A DNA stretch of 64,000 nt, taken from positions 20,155,346 through 20,219,345 of the forward strand of contig NC_049987.1 in NCBI RefSeq assembly GCF_000003815.2, in the 5' to 3' direction. This document shows positions 33,406 to 42,311 of this stretch, piece by piece. Position numbers and translations under genes: made by a program. The stretch is from Branchiostoma floridae. Its lineage: Eukaryota; Chordata; Leptocardii; Amphioxiformes; Branchiostomatidae. The notes under the pieces were generated by a model. That model was not told where the DNA came from. It ran no database searches and saw nothing but the letters and a program-made list of their open reading frames with translations. How positions within the stretch are numbered: position 1 is the first letter of the stretch; each line of letters starts with the position of its first letter.

Positions 33406-33490
33406 CTGCCTTACAGCAGCAGGCCAAAACACAGGAAGCGAAAACAATGTCACCGAGAGGAAGCACAGAGCACTCCCCACGGAACTTCAT
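33406..33490 (-). pseudogene. Orphan but open copy of exon 1 of the secreted-protein gene
   Basis: ATG and donor are intact and it encodes MKFRGECSVLPLGDIVFASC plus a Cys-rich end, identical in length (85 bp) to exon 1 at 16985-17069. No matching exons 2-5 are found before the next duplicate, so a transcript would have to run far or end in the intron. Confidence 0.72.
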
Positions 33491-33603
33491 CTTGTCTGGT
33501 AGCTTCAGGATCTGTTTTTCATCAGAGCTGAACGGATTTAATCGTTCCAACCTGACAATGACCCGGGGCTCCGATGTCTTCCAGAAGAGGGATAGAAAAC
33601 GTC

Positions 33604-34030
33604 ACGTGTACAGAAAGTCGGGGTCGTGTGTAGAAAGTGGTAGAGTGAGGGAGGGAGAGAGTTGGTAAATGTCTGAGTAAAAGAATGGGAGAGGAAGAGC
33701 ATCGGTAGTAATATCACAGAAAGTTGTGAGGACGCATCTCTGTATCCTGAAAAGTATCCTGAAAAGAAACTTTTGAATAACCAAAGCACCACTTTTCCAT
33801 GCCAGCTGCATATATGTACACAACACATGAAACCAATGGCAACCAGTGACGTTTGTTGTATCAGAAATCATACGATCATTCCCGGCCAATGACGGCCTAG
33901 TGCTGTCTAGCATAGCATTTCATATACAACAGAAACTTGTTCCTATCCAGACTTGCTTGCCTGCTGCGCCACAGACACCACTTCTTCAGCCGGGGCCGAA
34001 TCTACCCAAAATTTGGTTTTACCACTTCAG
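33604..34030. promoter_or_regulatory. Third divergent promoter copy, without an adjacent receptor gene
   Basis: Has the E-box (GTCACGTG near 33602), CCAATGGCAAC (33834-33844, one base longer than elsewhere), TGACGT (33847-33852), CCAAT (33886-33890) and the first-exon donor CAG/GTATGT at 34030/34031. Downstream only a tail fragment (35065) is found, so the receptor body has been lost. 34031-34860 has no recognisable gene. Confidence 0.5.
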
Positions 34031-34837
34031 GTATGTCGCTACCTTACACAATATCGGCACGCTTGTATAGAGAAGTTTTCATGTCTTGTTAAATTCCAAG
34101 AGATGTTTCAACCTTAAATGTTAAAATATCTTTGGCTCGGCGCTTCTGAAACAATTATTATCTTTTTATTAGTATATTCAAGTTTTCTACTGACGCAATC
34201 CATGTGAAGCTAGATGGAACCGACAATACCACTAGCTATGTTCATACGATTGCATAATTATTTATTTGGATAAGACATGTCAGAAAGTTGCATGAACGTC
34301 AACATTGATTCAGAATTCCTTGTTACTGACAAGGTTGCAAGAAAAATATGTGTATGGATTCCGAGAAGGCATTACGTGTATATAACAAATTTGCCTAGGA
34401 CCAACATGGACAGACGTGTCCTTTGTTACTATATATTAGAGGAAGAGTCACTGAAATGGTTGTTGCTGGTCAGTAGTGATCGACGATGACCAAGAGATCA
34501 TCAGGTACGGTTCGTCTAGTCATGGCTGTAAAAAAGATAGTAGAAACTGCATGACATTGTGAAATAGGCCGCGCTATTTCTAGGGTTAGCTGACAATAGA
34601 TCCGGATAGGGCATGTGTATCTTTGGTTACGGCACCGTTATTGAGAAGTATGCTTGGTCCTAAAGGAAAAGGTAAGGGTAGTCTCATGGCCTTTATTTTG
34701 GGGCCGTAGGGGCAGTGGGTTGTTACAGTACTGGTAAGCGAAGCCTACCCCTTTCCTCCCCAGCCGAAGATATCCACCCATTTCTACACCTGGGTGAAGT
34801 GAGGAAAGTCAGGTTATGGGACGTTTATTAAGAATAG

Positions 34838-34945
34838 ACATCCAGGTAAGCAATATTCAAATATAATTCAATCTCTACAACTGGATAAAAAACGGATATT
34901 TACTTCGGATGTTTCGAGTGACATCCATCACTCTACTTCAGCGTC
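34838..34945 (-). mobile_element. Penelope-like/hammerhead repeat fragment
   Basis: The segment ATCCAGGTAAGCAATATTCA to TTTCG is almost identical to 54628-54698. On the minus strand 34941-34911 reads CTGAAGTA, a 6-bp stem GAGTGA/TCACTC, then GAAAC, a degenerate hammerhead core. The assignment to Penelope-like elements is inferred. Confidence 0.35.
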
Positions 34946-35064
34946 ACTAGAATGAACTAGCAGAACAATTCCATACAAGTACAACTAACAAGAAAATTGG
35001 TTTAACCACTAAATCGTTAAGATCATATGTAAAAAGTTATTCAAATGACTTTCTACTTTCTACT

Positions 35065-35300
35065 ACTTTCTACTGGTACTTCCCAGTGCCGTACAGAACC
35101 TGTTACATCAGGTGCGACACATACTGCAGAAGCAGAGATTCATATCTACAACAACGATGACACATCCACCTATAGTGATGACGATGCGTAGGCAATATAC
35201 CACCAGTACACTTCAGCTGCTCCGCTTCCCGTGCCAGACTATATGATGATTAAGACGACAACCCACAAATAGGACAAGAGGAACATTAAAATTACTTTGT
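35065..35300 (+). pseudogene. LRR-Ig tail fragment 2
   Basis: Another duplicate of the LRR-Ig2 tail (from CTACTGGTACTTCCCAGTGC) with the same TAG. It is followed by the decayed region and another promoter block. Confidence 0.78.
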
Positions 35301-35304
35301 TGCG

Positions 35305-35438
35305 AATGCGAATCATGGTATCACGTTTCCAGTAACAGAGCTGCACATGCGTACACGTCACAACAAAACCATGGCAACCAGTGACGTTTTTTAGAAATCA
35401 TGCGACAATTCGCGACCAATAACAACCGCTTCCTACTG
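35305..35438 (+). repeat. Promoter block copy cut by an assembly gap
   Basis: CCATGGCAAC (35369-35378), TGACGT (35382-35387), CCAAT (35416-35420). The remainder is lost in the 100-N gap. Confidence 0.7.
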
Positions 35439-35538
35439 NNNNNNNNNNNNNNNNNNNNNNNNNNNNNNNNNNNNNNNNNNNNNNNNNNNNNNNNNNNNNN
35501 NNNNNNNNNNNNNNNNNNNNNNNNNNNNNNNNNNNNNN
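35439..35538. other. Assembly gap (100 N)
   Basis: Run of N. Its round length suggests a placeholder rather than a measured size. It falls in a promoter block copy. Confidence 1.
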
Positions 35539-36189
35539 ATTTTTGTGACGCGTCCGCGTTATTTTTTCTACCGGCGAGACTCATATTCAGTAGTATGGCA
35601 CCTAATTAAAGTACCACAGACTGTATTCAGAATATTACTCTACTTAGCGTTATTGATTTCCATGGATGGAAAATCAAAGGCTTTTTACATGAATGCAAAA
35701 CGAAGGATACCCTTTTTAGGTTAATTATCATATTTACAAGAAAAAGGTAGGAAATTGATATACATACATAATACTTGATGTTGAAGGCATGTAAAAATTT
35801 GGCTGCATGGTGTATACCTAAGGGGACACTTTATAACTATACTAGTCATCGGTGTGCTGAAAAAAAGGAGAAATTGCAAAATGACCTGCATATTTTGCCA
35901 GCGGACGAGCCCACCAAGGCTAGAAGTGACACGTTGGCATCGTAGGTTACAGCAACTTGAGCTGGAGCATTACCCTTACCATTAAGAGTGGTGAGATCCT
36001 ATACACGCTCAAGGAATATTGCCCCAAAACTGACTTGTGCTTTTTCTATTCGTTTGCCTTCTTTTCAGTGCGCCAACAGCAGACATCGAGGAAATCGTCT
36101 GGGCAATCATAACAAGGTAAGAATCTCCCCCTCTATTACCTTCTGCCAAGAAATTACTTTCACAGACAATTTTCTTTCCTTGCAATTTT

Positions 36190-36455
36190 CAAGGACGCAA
36201 CTCTTGTAGACATTACACAACTGCGTATGCGAACACGTGAGAACAAAACCATGGCCAAAAAACAGGGATGTATTTAGTAGAAATCATACGTCCACTTCCG
36301 ACCAGTAACAGCCGCTTACCACTGCCAAGCAGTATCAATGCAACATCTCATATTCAACAGAAACGCGGTTTTCTTCTATCTAGGCTGACCGCTCCGCCAC
36401 ACACACCTAGTACTCAGTCGAATCAAAATTTAGCTAAAATTGACTGGAACTTCAG
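36190..36455 (+). promoter_or_regulatory. Degenerate promoter block and possible first exon of LRR-Ig4
   Basis: The block is recognisable but the X-box is changed (CCATGGCCAA), TGACGT is lost and CCAAT is CCAGT. The donor context CTTCAG/GTACGT at 36455/36456 is intact, giving a possible intron 36456-38578. Confidence 0.45.
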
Positions 36456-37289
36456 GTACGTTGCAACATTACACAATATTTTAACACTTTCAAAATTGTT
36501 TTAACCCTTCCTCGTTAGGTCATATTTTTGTAGAAAAAGGAGACTCAAATGAAGTAGTATGGTACCGTAACTACCACAGACTGTATTCAGAACTCGAGAC
36601 TCCAATGAAGTAGCATGGTACCGTAACTACCACAGACAGTATTCAGAATATTACTCTACTTGGTGTGATTGATTTCAAGGGATGGAAAATTACAAGCAGT
36701 TTACATGAATGCCAAACCCCTACATTACAACAAAGAATACCTTTTTCGGTTATCATATTTGCAAGAAAGAAATAGGGACGGATGTTGAACTGATATACAT
36801 ACGATACATACAAGAAAGGCCGACATCTGAAATATAATTACGAATACAGTACTGTAATTCACTTTGTCTTCTCGGTACCAAACTTTCACGGTCTGAGAAA
36901 ATTTGTTCTCGGAACTAAATGTTCACGATGGCATCAGGTGCACATGAAAAGTGTCTTGTATTATTTGTTATCAGTAATGATAAGTTCACCTGAGAGTCGT
37001 CACCGTGAAAACTGTGAACATAAAAGTACATTGAAAAAATCAGGAATTACAGTATATTTCACCATACCTATGGTATGGCTGAAATATAAATGTTTGAAGT
37101 TGATGACATGTTATAACTATACATACAGTCATCGGTTTGCTGAAAGAGATGGAAATTTGCCAAATGAGCTTCACATTTTGCCAGCAAACGTACCCCACAA
37201 AGGCTAGAAGTGACTCTTTGATCCAATATTCGTTAACGGTTTCTTCATTTGTTTCTTTCCTTGCTTGCATATTTATTTGTCTGTTTGAT

Positions 37290-37960
37290 TATATTTCAGC
37301 CATTCCATAGGTATGGTGAAATATATTGTATTCGTAATGTTTCTTTCTTTCTTTCTCCTGTCAAATCTTCAAATCGAATCATCTCCGTCGTTCCTGAACC
37401 GAATGACCTGAAATTTGGCACAAGGGTAGAGTGGGCCAATACCCTTGGGAAGTTGTTTTTTTATTTTTATTTTTGATATTTGCCTTTAAAATGATTTTAT
37501 TAATGTTTTTGGCAATTTTATGTACATTTTGGCCCCCTGTACCCTTGCAATACGGCCGAATGACCTGAAATTTGGTACAGAGGTCCCTTGATCATATCGC
37601 CACCAAGATCCAATAATAGTTTTGGCATGCGGTACAACAAAATGCTTCATTTTGCCTTTTTTTGCCAAAACATGACATTTTTGGCTCCTGTACCCTCATT
37701 TTACAACCAAAGGACCTGAAATTTGGTGTAGGAGTGCCATCTACATGTGCGCACATGGATGAAATAACACTTTTGGCATACAGTACAACAAAATGCTTAA
37801 TTTTGAGATTTTTTGGACATCGTTTGACCCAAAACGTACACTTTTGGCTTCTGCTCCCTGGTCTTACAACCAAATGACCTAAATTTTGGTCAATAGGTGC
37901 ACTAGATATTTATTCAAAGGACCCATGTATAATTTCTGGCATACACCACTTCAAAATGAT
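37290..37960. repeat. Repeat with ~150-165-bp internal monomers, copy 1
   Basis: The phrase AATGACCTGAAATTTGG recurs at about 37403, 37558, 37706 and 37873. The family also occurs at 43560-44260, including the flanking TATTTCAGCCAT and TTTCTTTCTTTC. Unclassified. The rest of the interval 36456-38578 shows no gene. Confidence 0.7.
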
Positions 37961-38616
37961 ATATTGGGGGATTTATTGGTAATTTTGCATTGGCAAGACA
38001 CACTCCCACCTGAAGACAGCATGTGCACATGTAATATACTAGTAACTTGAAAAAGGACTTCATTAATTCATTAATGAACATCCCGAAGAAAAAACTTTGG
38101 CAGCCAATCAGTGATCCTGGTGTTATCTGGAAGAGTCCATTCTGGCATGGAGGGGTACATTTCGTTTTTTTAATTCATCTTTGGACTGTTGATTATAGAA
38201 AGTCTCTCAGTGTGAGTATTTTTTAACTGGTCTATTTTGCTTAGTTCAATTTTGCTTAGTTCAACTATGGACTGGGTTTCTTAATGAAAAGGCCATGTTT
38301 ACATCATTGGGAGTATTTCTGGACTTGTCTATTGTACCAATTCACATGGGGTACACTGGAAGAGTCCATCCTTGCACTGGGAATTTTATAAGATCCATTT
38401 TTGGGCTAAAGTGTCATTAGTAGAGGTGACTTTTAAGCAAAAGTGTTCCATTTTTGTACATGGGTGATTTTGGAATAGTCTATTGTTGCAGGGTGAGGGA
38501 GATGGCTGAAATATGCTGTATTTGCTCTCAAGCAAATGTCGGCCGTTCTAGTTGTTTGTTTATTTGTTGTTTCTGCAGGACGTTTCTCGTAAAGAAGAAT
38601 GCTGTCAGGATACGAA

Positions 38617-40995
38617 ATGAAATCGATGACCTGCATCATCCTCCTGACATTGTGGACAACCTCAGCACTTAAAACGTTTAATTTCAAAGGCCGTAACTTA
38701 ACCCACGTCCCCATAGAATCCATGACACCAGACACCCATACTGTCAGGCTGTCAGATAACCAAATAACCGACCTCAGCTCTTTTAACACAACCCCTTACA
38801 TACGATACCTTTTCATTGACAACAATAAGGTGAACAAAATATCATCCCTAACATTTCAGGGTCTTCGTGAATTAGTATTCCTTGACCTCGACAGAAATCA
38901 CATTGTTTCTCTTCGTGATTTTACTTTCTCCTCCCTCCCAACAATAACGGATCTTGTCCTCTCCAATAATTTCATCTCTGTCGTATCTGAAAACGCTTTT
39001 TGCGGTCTGGAACATCTAGAATTCCTTGAGCTTTCGGGAAACGATATTTCTGTATTTCCATATCAGGCCATCAAATCAATCCCTAGCAGTCACCTGTATT
39101 TGGTCTTGCTCAGAGAAAACAATATTCGAGAAATGCAGCACATGAATTATATCAAACCATTCCACCCATCCACTACCTTTGATTTACAGGGCAACCCTTT
39201 GCGTTGTCCGGAGAAGTCAAGACTCAAAGAAGATCATAGTTTTAACACAACAGCGACTGTAGGTGACAAAAAATGGATATCGGTATACGCAGTATTGTGC
39301 ACAAAACATAACCACTCTTTCGTTCAAAAATTGCTCTTCATCAAAAGTCGTTATGAGTATATGGGTGTTCTTCCCACTATTTTAAAAGTAGTTGAGAATA
39401 GTGAATACCGTGTGCCATTGGCTTCTCTCATATCCGTTACTGATTCGTTCCACTGGAAGACTCCGACGGGGCGCTCCTCGGTTTTATCTATGAGAGAACC
39501 GTTTACTATTAAGAATTTCACTGCTAAAGACTCCGGTGCATACACTTGTGTAGTGGACAAAGGTAGTGCCAAGCAAAAATACGATGTGATGTTATGTATC
39601 ATTCCGAAAACCAAAAACGAAAAGAAACACCTAGAAAATGTACCAGTGAAAAATAACACCAACATTTGTGTAACACCTCAAAACCAATCCTTGATTCCGC
39701 CAGGATCATCCGACCAGACGTTCTGTGTTCTTAGCAATATAACTTTAGATACAAACAATACACAGGTACTCAACGCCGCCTACATTGCTTACATTACTGT
39801 GGCTAATATCCTTCTGGCAATGTTGCTCACTGCTGTTTTTTGTTGCATGAAACAACGTGCTAGCAGAAACACGGCTAGTGCTGCAGTGCAGATTGGACTG
39901 CAAGCAATGGCTGTACGTAACCATGTAAATGCCATGGTAGACGTAGAGGAGGAAGCGAATACTGACTTTTCTCAAAGCTACGCAGAATCTACTGGTACTT
40001 CCCACTACATGACAGAACCAGTCACGACACATACTGTAGAAGCAGACATTCATATCTACAGCAACGACGACACATCCGCCTATAGTGATGAAGATGAGGA
40101 GGCCCAACACCACCAGTACGCTTCAGCTGCTCCGCCTCCCGTGCCAGACGATGATGATGATGACGGCAACCCAGGACAGGAGACGACAGGGTACTCTACA
40201 GAAATGGTGCAAGAAGACGATTCGACTTCCCAGATGGAGTCTGGCGACGAAGACATTAAGCCTTATGGGATAGCTGCTGCAAATGTAGTGTATCAGGCAA
40301 CAGCTGTACAACACAGCCTGTCCCATGATAGCCCTACTGCTGTACATCACAGCCTGTCCTATGATAATCCAACTGCTGTACAGCAAAGCCTGTCCTATGA
40401 TAATCCTACTGCTGTACAGCAAAGCCTGTTCTATGATAATCCAACTGCTGTACAGCAAAGCCTGTTCTATGATAACCCTACTGCTGTACAGCAAAGCCTG
40501 TCCTATGATAATCCAACTGCTGTACAGCAAAGCCTGTCCTATGATAATCCTACTGCTGTACAGCAAAGCCTGTCATATGATAATCCTACTGCTGTACGGC
40601 AAAGCCTGTCCTTTGGTAATCCTACTGCTGTACAGCAAAGCCTGTCCTATGATAATCCAACTGCTGTACAGCAAAGCCTGTCCTATGATAATCCTACTGC
40701 TGTACAGCAAAGCCTGTCATATGATAATCCTACTGCTGTACGGCAAAGCCTGTCCTTTGGTAATCCTACTGCTGTACAGCAAAGCCTGTCCTATGCTAAT
40801 CCAACTGCCGCACAGCAAAGCCTGTCCTATGATAATCCTGCAACAAATTACTCGGTTGCGAATGTAAATGACGTCGAAACGGACTCCCATCTTCCGACAA
40901 ATACCTTGTACGGGCAGCAATCCGCCTCTACCTGCCCCGCTGCTGAGGTGGATGTGAATCCTCTGTACGGAAGTGAACCACCAGCTGGTCAATGA
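38617..40995 (+). CDS. LRR-Ig transmembrane receptor 4 (long repeat tail)
   Basis: 792 residues from MKSMTCIILLTLW (an in-frame ATG 18 bp upstream gives 798), acceptor at 38578. Signal peptide, about seven leucine-rich repeats (VFLDLDRNHI, LEFLELSGNDIS), cap NPLRCPEK, Ig-like domain (FHWKTPTGR, DSGAYTC; no B-strand Cys), transmembrane helix (VANILLAMLLTAVFCC). The tail has HIYSNDD, APPPVP, six Asp, then 15 perfect-length 12-residue repeats, and ends DVNPLYGSEPPAGQ. Eleven repeats contain YDNP. That fits both Crk-type (pY-D-x-P) and Grb2-type (pY-x-N) SH2 preferences, so it may act as a phosphotyrosine scaffold. That function is inferred from motifs only. Poly(A) signal AATAAA at 41057-41062. 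Confidence 0.92.
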   Translation: MKSMTCIILLTLWTTSALKTFNFKGRNLTHVPIESMTPDTHTVRLSDNQITDLSSFNTTPYIRYLFIDNNKVNKISSLTFQGLRELVFLDLDRNHIVSLRDFTFSSLPTITDLVLSNNFISVVSENAFCGLEHLEFLELSGNDISVFPYQAIKSIPSSHLYLVLLRENNIREMQHMNYIKPFHPSTTFDLQGNPLRCPEKSRLKEDHSFNTTATVGDKKWISVYAVLCTKHNHSFVQKLLFIKSRYEYMGVLPTILKVVENSEYRVPLASLISVTDSFHWKTPTGRSSVLSMREPFTIKNFTAKDSGAYTCVVDKGSAKQKYDVMLCIIPKTKNEKKHLENVPVKNNTNICVTPQNQSLIPPGSSDQTFCVLSNITLDTNNTQVLNAAYIAYITVANILLAMLLTAVFCCMKQRASRNTASAAVQIGLQAMAVRNHVNAMVDVEEEANTDFSQSYAESTGTSHYMTEPVTTHTVEADIHIYSNDDTSAYSDEDEEAQHHQYASAAPPPVPDDDDDDGNPGQETTGYSTEMVQEDDSTSQMESGDEDIKPYGIAAANVVYQATAVQHSLSHDSPTAVHHSLSYDNPTAVQQSLSYDNPTAVQQSLFYDNPTAVQQSLFYDNPTAVQQSLSYDNPTAVQQSLSYDNPTAVQQSLSYDNPTAVRQSLSFGNPTAVQQSLSYDNPTAVQQSLSYDNPTAVQQSLSYDNPTAVRQSLSFGNPTAVQQSLSYANPTAAQQSLSYDNPATNYSVANVNDVETDSHLPTNTLYGQQSASTCPAAEVDVNPLYGSEPPAGQ
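40303..40842 (+). repeat. 36-bp coding minisatellite, 15 units
   Basis: Each unit encodes AVQQSLSYDNPT or a variant. Units 6-9 (40483-40626) and 10-13 (40627-40770) appear to be identical 144-bp blocks, down to the TCATAT and CGGCAA variants, indicating a recent duplication. Related arrays have 4 units in receptor 1 and 7 in receptor 3. Confidence 0.95.
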
Positions 40996-42180
40996 CCAAT
41001 CTCAGATCAGTCGTACCTGTCAAAGAAAAATTATGGATAGCGTCAAGGACATGGTCAATAAAAACAAGTTCAGACAATTGTTATGATAGACACACACACA
41101 CACACTTAAATAAAAAGGATAACATATTGATATAAAGATACATAGTATAAACTTAACAACAAGAAAATGAGTGAAACAAAGTCGTTATAAAAAACACTAT
41201 AATATCATAACCTAGAGAAAAGAAGATGGATTGATTGATTGATTACAATTGACATACGGTGCAATTATGATTAAGTCATTGCAGAAATGAAAGGAGTGCG
41301 ATGATTCAACCGATTTTTCAAAAATGATTAACAAGGACTTAATTACCTTTACAAAGACTTAATTATTTTTGAAACACGAAAACAAATCACATAGATGTAA
41401 ATTTAGTGTTACAATGTATCTATAAACTTTGATTTGGCTGTTACGTACTGCAAAGGAGGTGCATTTTGTATTGAATTATCTAAGCTGTTCTAGAAACAGA
41501 CATTCGTGTACATAATGGTAAAAGAATTGTCGTTGGCTTGATTTAGCCATGTTTTGTGTTGTTTTATAGCTGTGGATGTCTATGTTGAATTGAAAAGTGT
41601 CGTAGTAATTATATTGTGCCATAACAGTTGTGCCAGATTTGCAGTTGGGGTTGAAAGCCCTTATAGTGTCAAATGGTATTCTAGTAATGAGGTATTCATA
41701 GGCCCACGCTTACGCCTGACAGAACAATGAAATCTAGAGATTTTAGTGAGGGATAAAACTATCAGTCTTAACATTAATTAACATATTCTACCGAACATAA
41801 TTGATCATCATTGACTGTCTTGGGCATCTGGCTGTAATTTGCCTGTTCGGTGTCACCTAATCTATTTCGAAAACTTCTAACAACTATATATTATAATAAA
41901 CTTCGTAAAGTTCTTTGATTTTGTTTTTGTTGGTTTAATTTCTGATTAAGTAATCATTCTAAGTTAATCATAATTCAATCAACACCATACAGCAGAGGTG
42001 CACTTGTTTTTCTTGTGTGCCCTACATTTCTCAGTAGCAGAGGCAGTGTCCTCACTGTTTGTGTGACGTACACAACCACTTGTCCGTGTTGAAAAGGTGT
42101 GGTTAACAGTGTGCTTACCACAAGCACCCCACCCTGAGTATGGTTCTTGTGTTTGCTTTTGCCTGTTTATTGTCCATCGT
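40996..42180. other. Interval between LRR-Ig4 and the first monooxygenase gene
   Basis: No gene. Short CA and GATT tracts. The part 41700-42100 matches the 3' flanks of LRR-Ig1 and LRR-Ig3 and also the region upstream of the second monooxygenase gene. Confidence 0.7.
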
Positions 42181-42199
42181 GAATGACTCATGGAACGGT

Positions 42200-42254
42200 C
42201 CAATCACAGGATCGTTAAGATTGGTCGTTACCTTGGAAACACATATATACGTCA
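42200..42254 (+). promoter_or_regulatory. Promoter elements of monooxygenase gene 1
   Basis: CCAAT (42200-42204), inverted CCAAT ATTGG (42220-42224), an X-box-like palindrome GTTACCTTGGAAAC (42227-42240) and ACGTCA (42249-42254), 58-112 bp before the ATG. The same trio is kept before gene 2. Confidence 0.55.
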
Positions 42255-42311
42255 ATCAAGTATCCAAGACACAGCTGACGACGACGCACCAGTACAACTG
42301 CAGCAGTCAGA

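Noticed and set aside
32735-35300. Additional full LRR-Ig genes
   Set aside because: Only tail fragments with stops are present. No leucine-rich repeats or Ig domain lie upstream of them.
40303-40842. CRISPR-like array
   Set aside because: Repeats are contiguous without spacers, encode an in-frame protein motif and sit in an animal gene.
40123-40867. Open frames of 147-180 residues on both strands over the 36-bp repeat array
   Set aside because: A 36-bp period is a multiple of three, so any stop-free frame stays open. They are shadows of the LRR-Ig4 tail.
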